The notes below the pieces were generated by a model. It saw only the letters and a list, made by a program, of their open reading frames with translations. It was not told the origin of the DNA and ran no database searches. DNA of 64,000 nt. It comes from Taylorella equigenitalis ATCC 35865 (GTDB lineage Bacteria; Pseudomonadota; Gammaproteobacteria; Burkholderiales; Burkholderiaceae_B). The position numbers and the translations under genes were made by a program. The stretch covers positions 682,001 to 746,000 of the forward strand of contig NC_018108.1 in assembly GCF_000276685.1 (NCBI RefSeq), in the 5' to 3' direction. Shown in pieces: positions 18,956-28,907 of this stretch (its first letter is position 1; each line of letters opens with the position of its first letter).

Positions 18956-19978
18956 ATGCCTATAGATTTAGATGAATTAGTTAGAAAGGCTTCAATTGAT
19001 TTTAAAGAAGCTAAAACGCCTGCATCACTAGAAGATAAAAAAGCTATATATCTCGGTAAAAATGGGTCAATCACTCTTCTTATGAAGAGTTTAGCTTCAT
19101 TGCCACCAGAACAGAAAAAGACAGAGGGTGCTCGATTTTCAAAAGCTAAAAATGAAATAGAGACACTTCTAAGGGCTAGAAGAGATGAATTTTCTGAGAT
19201 GGCATTGCAGGAAAAACTTTCAGCTGAAAAAATAGACATTACATTGCCAGGCAGGGGTAGGGGCTTAGGTGGAATTCATCCAGTTATAAAAACTTGGAAG
19301 AGGGTGGAAGACATATTTAAATCCATAGGATTTGATATTGCAGATGGTCCAGAGATTGAGGATGATTGGACTAATTTCACTTCACTTAATAATCCAGAGA
19401 ACCATCCTGCTCGCTCCATGCAGGACACTTTTTATATTGATAAAAAGGATGCAAAAGGGCTTCCATATCTTCTTAGAACTCATACTAGTCCAATGCAAGT
19501 ACGTTATGCACGTGCTCATAAACCTCCAATTAAAGTTATTGCTCCTGGTAGGACGTATAGAGTTGATTCGGATGCTACTCATTCCCCGATGTTTCATCAA
19601 GTAGAGGGTCTTTGGATTGCACAAGATATATCATTTGCACATCTTAAGGGTGTGTACACAAATTTTCTGCAAGAATTTTTTGAGACTAAGGATCTTACTG
19701 TTAGATTTAGACCATCCTTTTTTCCATTTACGGAACCGTCAGCAGAAGTTGATATGATGTTCACTTCGGGACCTAATAAGGGCAGGTGGTTAGAGATTAG
19801 TGGGTCAGGTCAGGTGCATCCTACAGTAATTAAAAATTTTGGTTTAGATCCAGAAAAATATATAGGGTTTGCCTTTGGATCTGGACTTGAAAGATTAACC
19901 ATGCTTAGATATGGTGTTGATGACCTTAGATTGTTCTATGAGGGCGACTTAAGGTTTCTTAAACAATTTCACTCTTAG
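18956..19978 (+). CDS. pheS: Phenylalanyl-tRNA synthetase alpha subunit
   Basis: PheS is the catalytic subunit of the alpha2-beta2 enzyme that charges tRNA-Phe. The 340 residues have an N-terminal coiled coil that binds tRNA (about 1-85), then the class II core with motif 2 ([22 protein letters not shown]) and motif 3 ([19 protein letters not shown]). ATG at 18956 ([13 protein letters not shown]) is preferred to the in-frame TTG at 18944. It is followed 9 bases later by pheT. Confidence 0.96.
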   Translation: MPIDLDELVRKASIDFKEAKTPASLEDKKAIYLGKNGSITLLMKSLASLPPEQKKTEGARFSKAKNEIETLLRARRDEFSEMALQEKLSAEKIDITLPGRGRGLGGIHPVIKTWKRVEDIFKSIGFDIADGPEIEDDWTNFTSLNNPENHPARSMQDTFYIDKKDAKGLPYLLRTHTSPMQVRYARAHKPPIKVIAPGRTYRVDSDATHSPMFHQVEGLWIAQDISFAHLKGVYTNFLQEFFETKDLTVRFRPSFFPFTEPSAEVDMMFTSGPNKGRWLEISGSGQVHPTVIKNFGLDPEKYIGFAFGSGLERLTMLRYGVDDLRLFYEGDLRFLKQFHS

Positions 19979-19987
19979 GATACAGAT

Positions 19988-22417
19988 ATGCTAGTTTTAG
20001 ATTCATGGCTGCGAGAATTTGTAAATCCCCCAGTCTCAACTGAGGAATTGGCAGAATCCTTGACTATGGCTGGGCTTGAAGTTGAAAGCATTCAGAAAGT
20101 AGCTCCTGAATTTAGTGGAGTTGTTATAGCTGAAATTGTAAGTATTGTCCAGCATCCAAATGCCGATAAGCTAAGAATATGTCAGGTGGACTACGGAAAA
20201 GGTGAAACCATACAAATTGTTTGTGGTGCTCCTAATGCTAAAGAGGGTATAAAGGTGCCTTTGGCTACTATTGGTGCTGTATTGCCTGGTGATTTCAAAA
20301 TTTCTAAAAGCAAACTTAGAGGTGAAGAGTCATTTGGTATGCTTTGCTCCGCTAAAGAGTTGGGTATAAGTGCTGATGCTAGCGGATTATTGGTATTGGA
20401 CGAGAATCTAAGGACTGGTACTGATATTCGTGAAGCCCTGAATTTGGATGATGTAGTTTACGAAATTAAACTCACGCCTAATAGGGCTGATTGTCTTTCT
20501 GTATATGGAGTAGCTAGAGAGGTTTCAGCACTTTTTAAATTACCTTTAGAGCAAAATTCTACTTCAGAGAGTATTGCCACAAATACAAATATCAAAGTAC
20601 CTAAAGTTAATATTAAATCTTCAGATTTATGCGGTAGATTTACTGCAAGAGTAATTACAGGGGTTGATGCAAAGTGTAGTACTCCTAAATGGATGGTTGA
20701 TAGACTTGAAAGGTCTGGTCAGAGAAGCGTATCAGTTCTGGTTGACATTTCAAATTACGTCATGCTAGAACTTGGTAGGCCTACGCATATATTTGATTTG
20801 GATAAGATTCATGGAGATTTGACCGTATCTTGGGGTGCAGAGGGGCAGAAACTTAAACTGTTAAATGAAACTGATGTTGAATTGAGTTCTGATCTTGGTG
20901 TTATTTATTCGGATGCGGGTCCAGAGTGTCTTGCTGGTATTATGGGTGGGCATCAAACTGCTGTTGATCTTAATACAAAAAATATTTTTATTGAGGCAGC
21001 GTTTTGGTATCCCGATGCTATTGCAGGAAGGGCTAGAAAATTAAAAATTCCTTCTGAAGCAAGTCATAGATTTGAAAGGGGCGTAGACTATCAATCAAAT
21101 ATTGAGCATATTAACTACATAACAAAATTAATAATCGATATTTGTGGTGGCGAAGCTAGTGAAATTGATGATCAAAAAGTAAATCTACCAGCCCAAAAAA
21201 CTGTTGATATGAGATTGAGTCGTTGTCAGAAAGTGTTGGGAGTACCTGTAACTTCCACTCAAGTTGAAGAAGTATTCAAAGGCTTAGGATTTGAATTTGA
21301 TATTTCAGATTCTGAAGCTGACACTACATTTAAAGTGGTTTCTCCGTCATACAGATTTGATATTGAAATTGAAGAAGATTTAATCGAGGAAGTGGCTCGT
21401 ATCTATGGGTACGACAATATTCCTGCCCTGTCACCTAAATCTGAAGCTGTGATGCACTTTTTAAGTGAATCAAAATTTGACTCTCATCAAATCAGAGAAC
21501 TTATGGTGACTGAGGGCTTTCAAGAGGTAGTTAACTATAGCTTTGTAGATGCTAAATGGGAGGAGGATTTTTTAAAGAATCCTAATCCTGTAAAACTATT
21601 AAATCCTATTGCCTCAAATCTATCTGTTATGAGATCTAGTCTTATCTTAAGTCTAGTGAATAATATTGTCTACAACTCTAAAAGAAAGCAATCTTCCATA
21701 AAGTTATTTGAGATAGCCCGCGTTTTTGCCCATGATGAGGTTGTTCAAGATTCAGAGTTTGAAGTTAAGGGTATTTCCCAGTGTTTGAAACTTGCAGGAG
21801 CAGTTTGGGGCTTAGCCTTACCAACTCAATGGGGTATAAAAACCAGACCAGTAGATTTTTTCGATCTTAAAAAAGTAGTGGAAAATATTGTGTCAGACTA
21901 TGAGGAGTTGAAGTTTAAGTCCTATTCTTCTGACTATGCTCATGTTGCATTGCATCCTGGTAGAAGTGCCTCCATTTTTTATAAAGGTTTGGAAGTGGGC
22001 TTTATAGGTGAGTTACATCCTAAATTAACTCAAATATTTTCATTAAACAGTTCACCAATTGTTTTTGAAATTGATTTAGAAGCTGTTAAAGAAAGATCCT
22101 TACCAAAAACAAAATCCCTATCAAAACAACAAATCTCTGAGAGGGACTTAGCTATATGGATAGCAAGTAATTTAGAATACGCACAAGTGGCAGATCACCT
22201 AAGTGCATTAGTTAATTTAGATGATGAACTCTCAGTAATAAGGAATTTTTATTTATTTGATGTTTGGACTGATGAGCAAAATCCAGAAGAAAAAAGCATT
22301 GCCATCAAATTTATTTTTCAAGGAAATGAAAGCAGTTTAGAAGATGCTCAAGTAGAATCAGCTATGGATAAGATATTGAGCAATTTAACTTCTAAATTTA
22401 ATGCACGTTTGCGCTGA
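19988..22417 (+). CDS. pheT: Phenylalanyl-tRNA synthetase beta subunit
   Basis: The 809-residue beta subunit has the expected order: an OB-fold tRNA-binding domain (residues 39-150, [24 protein letters not shown] family pattern), a B3/4 editing domain (SHRFERGVD near 360), B5, a class II-like core and the C-terminal ferredoxin-fold anticodon-binding domain that begins near [13 protein letters not shown]. Length and domain set are complete. It is separated from ihfA by 11 bases, so pheS-pheT-ihfA form an operon. Confidence 0.96.
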   Translation: MLVLDSWLREFVNPPVSTEELAESLTMAGLEVESIQKVAPEFSGVVIAEIVSIVQHPNADKLRICQVDYGKGETIQIVCGAPNAKEGIKVPLATIGAVLPGDFKISKSKLRGEESFGMLCSAKELGISADASGLLVLDENLRTGTDIREALNLDDVVYEIKLTPNRADCLSVYGVAREVSALFKLPLEQNSTSESIATNTNIKVPKVNIKSSDLCGRFTARVITGVDAKCSTPKWMVDRLERSGQRSVSVLVDISNYVMLELGRPTHIFDLDKIHGDLTVSWGAEGQKLKLLNETDVELSSDLGVIYSDAGPECLAGIMGGHQTAVDLNTKNIFIEAAFWYPDAIAGRARKLKIPSEASHRFERGVDYQSNIEHINYITKLIIDICGGEASEIDDQKVNLPAQKTVDMRLSRCQKVLGVPVTSTQVEEVFKGLGFEFDISDSEADTTFKVVSPSYRFDIEIEEDLIEEVARIYGYDNIPALSPKSEAVMHFLSESKFDSHQIRELMVTEGFQEVVNYSFVDAKWEEDFLKNPNPVKLLNPIASNLSVMRSSLILSLVNNIVYNSKRKQSSIKLFEIARVFAHDEVVQDSEFEVKGISQCLKLAGAVWGLALPTQWGIKTRPVDFFDLKKVVENIVSDYEELKFKSYSSDYAHVALHPGRSASIFYKGLEVGFIGELHPKLTQIFSLNSSPIVFEIDLEAVKERSLPKTKSLSKQQISERDLAIWIASNLEYAQVADHLSALVNLDDELSVIRNFYLFDVWTDEQNPEEKSIAIKFIFQGNESSLEDAQVESAMDKILSNLTSKFNARLR

Positions 22418-22428
22418 TTGAGGAAAAA

Positions 22429-22803
22429 ATGAATAACACAAACTTTGATTTACAAGAAGCGGATTCTGCGGACTTTGAGGAATTAGCGGATTCTGCAGGA
22501 TTAGATGATTCAAAAACTAAAACACTTACAAAAGCTGAACTTGCGGAGATGCTTTTTGAATCTGTAGGTTTAAATAAGCGCGAGGCTAAAGAAATTGTTG
22601 ACCAGTTTTTTAACCAAATTAGAGATGCCTTAGCTAATGGCGAACATGTTAAGCTATCAGGATTTGGTAATTTTCAAGTAAGAGACAAAGCTGCTAGACC
22701 TGGCAGAAATCCTAAGACTGGGGAAGTTATACCTATCGAAGCACGTCGAGTAGTTACATTTCATGCTAGTCAAAAACTTAAAAATGCTGTAGGCGAAACC
22801 TAA
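22429..22803 (+). CDS. ihfA: Integration host factor alpha subunit with acidic N-terminal extension
   Basis: IHF bends DNA at specific sites and acts in recombination and transcription. Residues 32-124 match IhfA closely ([40 protein letters not shown], the DNA-arm motif). Before this lies an unusual, strongly acidic stretch of about 31 residues ([20 protein letters not shown]) with no internal ATG, so it is part of the protein. Its DNA holds two near-identical copies of gcggattctgc. E. coli IhfA is 99 residues and lacks this part. The palindrome taattcgaatta follows the stop. Confidence 0.94.
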   Translation: MNNTNFDLQEADSADFEELADSAGLDDSKTKTLTKAELAEMLFESVGLNKREAKEIVDQFFNQIRDALANGEHVKLSGFGNFQVRDKAARPGRNPKTGEVIPIEARRVVTFHASQKLKNAVGET

Positions 22804-22873
22804 TTCGAATTAGTGTAAAATTGCTTTTAATAGACTTTAAATGGCGGTTTTTTTGCGCCTACACTTTTAACTG

Positions 22874-23266
22874 ATGATACAAACAGAAATATTACCTACA
22901 GACTCATTGCCAGCCATACCAGCAAAGCGATATTTCGGTATAGGCGAAGTCTCTGAACTTTGTAATGTTAAACCACATGTTATAAGGTATTGGGAGAAGG
23001 AATTCACTCAGCTTAATCCAGTTAAGCGTAGGGGTAATCGTAGGTATTATCAGCATCACGAGGTATTGTTGATTCGTAGAATTCGTGAGCTTTTATATGA
23101 TCAGGGATTTACGATAAGTGGAGCACGCAATCGTTTGGCAGAGGGTAGAGATAATTCACTTATGCCAGGATCAGATGCCGCAGTTAGATTTAGTGCTAAA
23201 GAAATTGCATCTTTAAAGTCCTCACTAAATCAGATTCTAAAAGATATTGATAAACTCCTTAAATAA
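22874..23266 (+). CDS. MerR-family transcriptional regulator
   Basis: The 130-residue protein has a MerR-type winged helix-turn-helix (YFGIGEVSELCNVKPHVIRYWEKEF, then RRGNRRYYQHHEVLLIRRIRELL) followed by a short helical tail (KEIASLKSSLNQILKDIDKLL) that likely forms the dimer coiled coil. No metal-binding cysteines are visible, so it is not a metal sensor of the MerR/CueR kind. It follows ihfA, as it does in many betaproteobacteria. Its target is unknown. Confidence 0.88.
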   Translation: MIQTEILPTDSLPAIPAKRYFGIGEVSELCNVKPHVIRYWEKEFTQLNPVKRRGNRRYYQHHEVLLIRRIRELLYDQGFTISGARNRLAEGRDNSLMPGSDAAVRFSAKEIASLKSSLNQILKDIDKLLK

Positions 23267-23275
23267 GGTGCTCTT

Positions 23276-24079
23276 ATGGAAAATCTAAAAAAACTAGTTA
23301 AACCTATAGCGGTGTTTGATGCTGGTATTGGTAGTTATGCATGGGCTAGGGCCATAAGAGAAAAATTTCCTAAACAGGATATTATTTATTTTGCGGATAG
23401 GGCTAATTTTCCCTATGCATGGAAAACTAAAGATGAGCTTAAAGCTTGTATTAAGGGGGCTATAGAGCGCTTAGCTGATATGGGTGCTTGTTTGGTTGTT
23501 GTGACTTCTAATGCTCCCTCTATTACAGTTGTCAGTGAAATTAAGGAAGAGTGCTCTGTACCAGTAGTGGGTTCAATACCTCCTATTGCCTCTGGTGTGG
23601 CTACGTCCAAAACTGGAGAGATTATCAATCTAGGCGTTAAGATTTTGTCATCTTTACCTGAATTTCGTTTTTTTGTCGAATCTATATCGGATGATGCGAA
23701 AGTTCATTTGGTTAATGCTGAAGATCTAGTAACTACAGTTGAAAGTGGTCAATTTATCACTGAACATGAAAAAACTGTAGAGCAAGTCAAAAAGTTTATG
23801 GATGATGTGCGTCAAAAATATCCAAATGCGGATGTGTGTACACTTTCATCTACACATCTAACTTGGATTGTGGATATATTCCAAAAGGCAGCACCTGATA
23901 TGCAATTCATAAATCCAGTTGACCGCACACTTAAAAAAATCGAGCCCTATACATCGGAAGGCTCGGGTACTACATTAAGTTATGCGACTTCAAGCGAAGA
24001 GTATCCACTGATTGGTCTTCAGCTTATGTTTGACAAATTAGGTATACCTATTAAGTTAGTAGAAGTTCCTGCTATCTGA
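23276..24079 (+). CDS. Asp/Glu racemase family protein lacking both catalytic cysteines
   Basis: The 267-residue protein aligns by eye with glutamate racemase (MurI): VFDAGIGSYAWARAIREKFP corresponds to the DSGxGG start, and YFADRANFPYAWKT to the YxxDxxxxPYG motif. The two active-site cysteines, normally in ACNTAS and GCTHYP, are replaced: VTSNAPS has Ser78, and LSSTHLTW has Ser192. The substrate-binding Ser after the first Asp is Ala16. A classical two-base racemase is therefore unlikely. The protein is otherwise well preserved, so it may have a different activity or a regulatory role. It starts 9 bases after merR and is probably co-transcribed with it. Confidence 0.75.
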   Translation: MENLKKLVKPIAVFDAGIGSYAWARAIREKFPKQDIIYFADRANFPYAWKTKDELKACIKGAIERLADMGACLVVVTSNAPSITVVSEIKEECSVPVVGSIPPIASGVATSKTGEIINLGVKILSSLPEFRFFVESISDDAKVHLVNAEDLVTTVESGQFITEHEKTVEQVKKFMDDVRQKYPNADVCTLSSTHLTWIVDIFQKAAPDMQFINPVDRTLKKIEPYTSEGSGTTLSYATSSEEYPLIGLQLMFDKLGIPIKLVEVPAI

Positions 24080-24129
24080 TTCTGCTATCTAATCTTACTG
24101 TCTGAACTAACTATCTGATTCTGCTATCT
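24072..24129. repeat. 19-bp direct repeat spanning two convergent stop codons
   Basis: The sequence ctatctgattctgctatct occurs at 24072-24090 and again, identical, at 24111-24129, 39 bases apart. The first copy contains the stop codon of the racemase-like gene; the second contains the stop of the lactate dehydrogenase gene on the other strand. The spacer itself has related pieces (ctgtctgaactaactatctg). This looks like a small local duplication. Confidence 0.85.
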
Positions 24130-25290
24130 GAAATCATCAGGTATATACAAAATACTTTTGTTTGCTTGAGTTAGCTCAGTAATACCGCAAAATCCCATAG
24201 TCACGCTTAACTCTTTTTGCATAATATCTAGGGATTTCAAAACGCCGTCATATCCATAGGCTCCTAGGCCATAAATATATGGTCGACCTACCATAACGCC
24301 ATCAGCTCCCATGGCGTAAGCACGCAATATGTCCTGTCCTGAACGTATCCCACCATCAAGCCAAACCTCACAATTGCTAGAAATTTTATCTACAGCCTCT
24401 AATATGGGTAGCAATGCTTTAATACTAGATAGTGCACCATCCAATTGACGTCCACCATGATTTGATACAACAAAAGCATCAGCTCCAGAGTTACATGCTT
24501 CGATTGCATCATCTGGGTCCATAATTCCTTTAAGAATAATTTTTTTGCCCCATTGGCTAGCAATCCAATCTAAGTCTTTCCAGTTTAATGAAGCATCAAA
24601 CTGCCTTGCGGTCCATTCGGATAGTGCAGTGACATTTTCCATACCCTTAACATGACCTACAAGATTGCCGTAGAATCTTCTTTTTGTATGAAGCATCCCC
24701 CAACACCAATCTGGCTTTAAAGCTAGGTTTAAAAGATTAGTAATTGTAGGTTTAGGTGGGACGGTCATACCGTTTTTAACTTCGTTATGCCTTTGACCAA
24801 GAACTTGTAGATCAAGTGTTACAACTAAAGCGGAGCAGGCTTCCTTAGCTCTTTGAATCAAATCAGCCATAAACCCTCGATCTTTCATCATGTACAACTG
24901 AAACCAAAAGGGTTTTTTAGTGTTCTGGGCTACATCCTCTATAGAAGCACAACTTACAGTCGATAAAGTAAAAGGAACTCCAAATTTTTCAGCAGCTTGT
25001 GCAGATAAAATTTCACCATCGGCCCTCTGCATGCCACAAATTCCAACAGGAGCTAGTGCAAGTGGCATCGCATACTCATCACCTAATAAAGTCGCCCTAG
25101 TGGAACGATTTTCAATATCTACAGCTACTTTTTGTCTAAATTTAATTTTGTTTAAATCGCTTTCATTTGCTCTATAGGTTGATTCAGTATAGGAGCCATG
25201 ATCAGCATACTGAAAGAACATTTTAGGGACTTTAATTTTAGCTACTTTTCTTAAGTCAGAAATACTTGTTATTTTTTTTAAATAGTCCAT
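24124..25290 (-). CDS. lldD: FMN-dependent L-lactate dehydrogenase
   Basis: The 388-residue protein belongs to the alpha-hydroxy-acid oxidase/dehydrogenase family and most resembles LldD, which oxidises L-lactate to pyruvate and feeds electrons to the respiratory chain at the inner membrane. Visible are PLALAPVGICGMQ, the FMN and substrate region FWFQLYMMKDRG and VVTLDLQVLGQRHNEVKNG, the catalytic VSNHGGRQLDGA, and the phosphate-binding DGGIRSGQDILRAYAMGADGVMVGRPY. Length and residues are complete. No lactate permease or regulator is adjacent. Lactate use would fit life on mucosal surfaces; that is inference. Confidence 0.9.
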   Translation of the reverse strand: MDYLKKITSISDLRKVAKIKVPKMFFQYADHGSYTESTYRANESDLNKIKFRQKVAVDIENRSTRATLLGDEYAMPLALAPVGICGMQRADGEILSAQAAEKFGVPFTLSTVSCASIEDVAQNTKKPFWFQLYMMKDRGFMADLIQRAKEACSALVVTLDLQVLGQRHNEVKNGMTVPPKPTITNLLNLALKPDWCWGMLHTKRRFYGNLVGHVKGMENVTALSEWTARQFDASLNWKDLDWIASQWGKKIILKGIMDPDDAIEACNSGADAFVVSNHGGRQLDGALSSIKALLPILEAVDKISSNCEVWLDGGIRSGQDILRAYAMGADGVMVGRPYIYGLGAYGYDGVLKSLDIMQKELSVTMGFCGITELTQANKSILYIPDDFR

Positions 25291-25397
25291 TTCTTGAAGG
25301 TTTAATAATACTAGGTTATAAGGATATTATTGAATATACAATTTATGTTGTTGTAAAGTTTTAATTTAACTTTTAATTTTTATACTGAGAGAACTTA

Positions 25398-26393
25398 ATG
25401 TCAAGATATTTCGAAGATAATTCCCTCTCTATTGGGAATACACCGCTTATTAAGCTAAATCGTATTCTTAAAGGTGCTCATGCTGAAGTTTTAGTAAAAA
25501 TAGAAGGTCGTAATCCAGGATATTCTGTAAAAGATCGTATTGCATACGCAATGATAGATGCAGCGATAAAAGATGGATCATTAAAAAATGAATCTTCATA
25601 TAAGGAAATTGTTGAACCTACTAGCGGTAATACTGGTATAGGGTTGGCATTTGTAGCAGCATCAAAAGGTATAAAAATTACATTAGTTATGCCTGATACT
25701 ATGAGTATTGAACGCAGAAAACTTTTAGTTGCATACGGAGCTAATATTATTTTGACAGAAGGCTCAAAGGGTATGAGCGGAGCCATTGCCAAAGCAAAAG
25801 AAATTTATGAATCTGACCCAAGTCGATACATTATTCTTCAGCAATTTGAAAATCCTGCTAATCCTGCGATTCACGAAAAAACAACTGGACCTGAAATTTG
25901 GAATGCTACTGCTGGTGAAGTTGATATATTTGTAGCAGGTGTAGGTACAGGTGGCACAATAACGGGAGTTAGCCGTTATTTCAAAAAGCAAAAAGGCAAA
26001 GCCCTGGTTTCCATAGCGGTTGAACCTAGTGCAAGTCCAGTAATTACACAAACTCTAACTGGTCAGGAAGTTAAAGCTGGACCTCATAAAATTCAAGGTA
26101 TTGGTCCAGGATTTGTACCTAAAAACTTAGACCTAGGCTTGATTGATAGCGTAGCACAAGTTACTAACGAAGAAGCGATTGAATATGCCCGTAGATTGGC
26201 TAAAGAAGAGGGTATATTAACTGGTATTTCTGGGGGTGCCGCTGCAGCAGCCGCTATCGCATTAGCCTTTGATAAATCAAACGCAGGTAAAACTATAGTG
26301 GCCATCCTACCTGATTCAGGAGAGCGCTACTTAAGTACAGTCTTATTTGAGGGTATGTTTGATGAACAAGGGATAGCAATTTCAAATAATTAA
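25398..26393 (+). CDS. cysK: Cysteine synthase A
   Basis: This PLP enzyme makes cysteine from O-acetylserine and sulfide. The 331-residue sequence includes the PLP lysine in [12 protein letters not shown], the substrate loop [16 protein letters not shown], the phosphate loop [15 protein letters not shown] and [16 protein letters not shown], which favour CysK over CysM. It is a single-gene unit closed by a strong terminator. Confidence 0.94.
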   Translation: MSRYFEDNSLSIGNTPLIKLNRILKGAHAEVLVKIEGRNPGYSVKDRIAYAMIDAAIKDGSLKNESSYKEIVEPTSGNTGIGLAFVAASKGIKITLVMPDTMSIERRKLLVAYGANIILTEGSKGMSGAIAKAKEIYESDPSRYIILQQFENPANPAIHEKTTGPEIWNATAGEVDIFVAGVGTGGTITGVSRYFKKQKGKALVSIAVEPSASPVITQTLTGQEVKAGPHKIQGIGPGFVPKNLDLGLIDSVAQVTNEEAIEYARRLAKEEGILTGISGGAAAAAAIALAFDKSNAGKTIVAILPDSGERYLSTVLFEGMFDEQGIAISNN

Positions 26394-26410
26394 TACCATC
26401 CCTTAAATGT

Positions 26411-26437
26411 AGCCTATGTGAGTAACATAGGCTTTTT
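26411..26437 (+). terminator. Intrinsic terminator of cysK
   Basis: A perfect 9-bp stem (agcctatgt at 26411-26419, acataggct at 26425-26433) with a 5-base loop is followed by ttttt. The stop of the converging lipoprotein gene lies within the T run, so the same hairpin may help end both transcripts. Confidence 0.92.
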
Positions 26438-26777
26438 AATTAGCTGGGGTTGAAGTGGCACTGGTTATGGGTGCTACGTTTGAACTATTGTTTACTTGAT
26501 TTTGTGGCAATGTATTAGAATTTGCACAAGTGAAGGTCATAAAATACCCATCATCTTTTGAGCCACTTCCGACGGGGTTCAGTTTCTTAACATTAACAAC
26601 TCGAAGTGGCGCACAAATCCTTTTTGCACTGACCATGCATCCCTCCCAATTAGGTTGTGAATTAGGTCCAGCTGAACACTTTAAGCCATAATTCTCTTTA
26701 TTGCTTAAATCAATACCAGTTCCAACTTGACATGCTGTTAAAAATCCAGCCAAGGCAATAATATAAATTTTTCTCAT
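26436..26777 (-). CDS. Small putative outer-membrane lipoprotein
   Basis: The true start is the ATG at 26775-26777, preceded on the minus strand by a good ribosome binding site (aaggtg); the longer open frame upstream to 27029 is antisense to the helicase gene. The 113-residue product begins MRKIYIIALAGFLTAC with a lipobox LTAC, so the Cys at residue 16 should be lipidated. The mature part has four further cysteines (LKCSAGP, GCMVSAKRICAP, TFTCANS) that could form two disulfides, and a low-complexity Ser/Thr/Asn tail. I do not recognise the family. Confidence 0.8.
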   Translation of the reverse strand: MRKIYIIALAGFLTACQVGTGIDLSNKENYGLKCSAGPNSQPNWEGCMVSAKRICAPLRVVNVKKLNPVGSGSKDDGYFMTFTCANSNTLPQNQVNNSSNVAPITSATSTPAN

Positions 26778-26887
26778 TAAACACACCTTAATTACATTTT
26801 TTAACAGACTTATTATAAGTGACTTATTTGTCCACCCCCCTATAAATCCCCTAGATTTATGTTCACAATAGTAAAAAAGGTTTTTCA

Positions 26888-28747
26888 ATGAATATAGATC
26901 AACTAAAAAACAAATTAACCCAAAATCAATACAAAGCTGCGACCAGTAATTCGCAAAATATATTGGTATTAGCAGGTGCTGGCACAGGAAAAACAAGCAC
27001 CATAATAGGAAGAGTTTCTTATTTGGCAATGCATCTGGGTATACCGCCAGAGCAAATACTTATGCTTGCTTTCGGAAAGGATGCTGCTAAAGAAATGCAG
27101 GAGAGGCTTGAAAGTGTAGATGCTCTTAAAAGCGTTGAAGTTAGGACATTTCACAGTTTGGGGTTAAATATAGTCTCTAAAGTAGAAAAGAAAATGCCCA
27201 AACTTACTAGTTTAAGTGAAGATCAAAATTTAGAAAAATACATAGAGACTATATGTACTTCTGACAGTAATAAACTTTATGAATACTTCACATTTTATGA
27301 AAATGATCTAAGCGTAAGTAATTCAAATATAACAATTTGGCGCTCACTTAGAGATGATTTTTTTGATCATCCCATAGCCCTGATAACCGCAAATATACTC
27401 TTTATGCGGGGTATTGATTACATATCGAATTGTTTATATGAAAAGGACATATATCTAATTAAAAAATACCAACCCTACGAAGTTGCCTTCTACTTACCAA
27501 AATATAAATGCTATCTAGGAATTTACGACACTGCAGAGCAAATAAATATACACAATGATTTTGGGACTAAATATATAAATTTGAATTCCATATTCGAATC
27601 ACTAGATGTGTTTGAATATTCAGAACTCTCTCAATACGCAGATAAATTTAATAGATTGTGTTCATCACATCACTGGGGAAAAGAAAAGATTTTTAACATA
27701 AATAGCAAGGGTCGAATAAAAGATTTATCAAAACTCCTTTTAGATGTGTTTTTATTTGTGAAATCAAACCCCGATGCAGACTTTACTAGATGGCAATATA
27801 AGAAAAAATTTCTAGGTCTTTGGGCAAAAGAAATACTACATAAATATAACGAAGACTTAACTTATGCCCAAGAAATTGATTACGATAGGATGATAGTCAA
27901 ATCTACTCAATACGTAGCAGAGAAAAAGTTTACTCATAATTGGAAGTGCATTTTAGTAGATGAATTTCAAGATATATCCAAATCACGTTTTGAATTATTG
28001 CAAGAACTTGTGAAGCAAGAAACAGATATAGGCTTATTTTGCGTAGGAGATGACTGGCAAACTATATATCAATTTGCAGGTAGTGAACTTAAATATATTA
28101 GAAATTTAGATCAATATGTGCAAGACTTAGAGATAATTCCTTTAGATAGAACTTTCAGGTTTCACAATGCACTTGCAAGTATAAGTTCAAAATTTGTTCA
28201 AAAAAATCCCAACCAATATAAGAAATCAATTAAAAGTCTTAGAGAGTATGATAGGGTATGTGTAAGTTTATTAGAGTATGAAATTGACTTGTGGTATGTG
28301 CTTAACCTTATAAACAAAAATCTAAGCCAAACTAAAACATGTCTGATATTAAGTAGGTTTAATTATCAGTTACCATTGCCAACTAAAATTGATTATCTAA
28401 ATTCAAGTTTTAATAATCTTGAGATTAAAGCATCGACCATTCATAAATCCAAGGGTAGGGAAGCTGATTTTGTGATTATTCTAAATGTTGAAAGTGGTGA
28501 GATGGGCTTGCCTTCAGAAAAGGAAAGTGAAATTGAGCTCTATGCATCAGAAGAAAATTTTCCGCATGCCCAAGAAAGAAGAGTATTTTATGTAGCCCTT
28601 ACTAGGGCTCGAGAGCATGTATTTATTTACTATTCAAAGGAGAAGCTCTCTTTATTTATAGAAGAACTTCTTTTGGAAGAAAAGTATGTGAAACCTTGGA
28701 ATGAATCTGAGGTTTCACAATTGCTTACTGACCGTACAGGTGATTAG
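26888..28747 (+). CDS. UvrD-like superfamily 1 helicase, HelD (helicase IV) type
   Basis: The 619-residue protein has the SF1A helicase motifs: Walker A LAGAGTGKTST at residue 30, LAFGKDAAKEMQERL, Walker B LVDEFQDISKSRFELLQ, motif III FCVGDDWQTIYQFAGSELKYI, KASTIHKSKGREADFVIIL and RRVFYVALTRAREHVFIYYS. The GDDWQxIYxFxGxE form is typical of helicase IV. The N-terminal domain of E. coli HelD is missing; Walker A is almost at the start. A middle insertion (YEVAFYLPKYKCYLGIYD) resembles the nuclease-like insert of HelD but without an obvious acidic active site. The last residues (TDRTGD) are encoded by one copy of a 27-bp repeat. Confidence 0.85.
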   Translation: MNIDQLKNKLTQNQYKAATSNSQNILVLAGAGTGKTSTIIGRVSYLAMHLGIPPEQILMLAFGKDAAKEMQERLESVDALKSVEVRTFHSLGLNIVSKVEKKMPKLTSLSEDQNLEKYIETICTSDSNKLYEYFTFYENDLSVSNSNITIWRSLRDDFFDHPIALITANILFMRGIDYISNCLYEKDIYLIKKYQPYEVAFYLPKYKCYLGIYDTAEQINIHNDFGTKYINLNSIFESLDVFEYSELSQYADKFNRLCSSHHWGKEKIFNINSKGRIKDLSKLLLDVFLFVKSNPDADFTRWQYKKKFLGLWAKEILHKYNEDLTYAQEIDYDRMIVKSTQYVAEKKFTHNWKCILVDEFQDISKSRFELLQELVKQETDIGLFCVGDDWQTIYQFAGSELKYIRNLDQYVQDLEIIPLDRTFRFHNALASISSKFVQKNPNQYKKSIKSLREYDRVCVSLLEYEIDLWYVLNLINKNLSQTKTCLILSRFNYQLPLPTKIDYLNSSFNNLEIKASTIHKSKGREADFVIILNVESGEMGLPSEKESEIELYASEENFPHAQERRVFYVALTRAREHVFIYYSKEKLSLFIEELLLEEKYVKPWNESEVSQLLTDRTGD

Positions 28748-28811
28748 GCGGGTAGATACCTCGGTCCTAGTAAATATCGTTAGTTTACTGACCGTACAGG
28801 TGATTAGGCGG
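28725..28811. repeat. 27-bp direct repeat at the end of the helicase gene
   Basis: Identical 27-base copies lie at 28725-28751 and 28785-28811, 60 bases apart. The first overlaps the helicase stop codon. The second encodes, on the minus strand, the last eight residues and stop of the small lipoprotein gene. The likely event is a 60-bp duplication of the lipoprotein gene's 3' end, which gave the helicase its present C-terminus. Confidence 0.88.
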
Positions 28812-28904
28812 AGGAACATCCTTTGGTACTGCTGGGCGCTCATCTTTCATAGCACATGCAGATAGACACATAAATAATGCTATGAAGCTTAATTTCCTAA
28901 ACAT
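28785..28904 (-). CDS. Very small lipoprotein, 39 residues
   Basis: A short minus-strand gene starts 3 bases past the yqeY stop. It encodes a signal sequence (MFRKLSFIALFMCLSAC) with the lipobox LSAC and a proline-rich tail (MKDERPAVPKDVPPPNH). The size and pattern resemble small outer-membrane lipoproteins such as YifL/LptM, but the CGxKGPL hallmark of that family is not present, so no name is given. It is translationally close to yqeY and probably in the same mRNA. Its end is duplicated in the neighbouring direct repeat. Confidence 0.7.
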   Translation of the reverse strand: MFRKLSFIALFMCLSACAMKDERPAVPKDVPPPNHLYGQ

Positions 28905-28907
28905 GAA

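Noticed and set aside
22801-22870. Terminator after ihfA
   Set aside because: The only pairing arms (ggcg/cgcc) are 4 bp and the T run is in the loop, so it is too weak to call.
26778-27029. Upstream extension of the small lipoprotein
   Set aside because: It is antisense to the helicase gene, and the ATG at 26777 has both a ribosome binding site and a lipoprotein signal.
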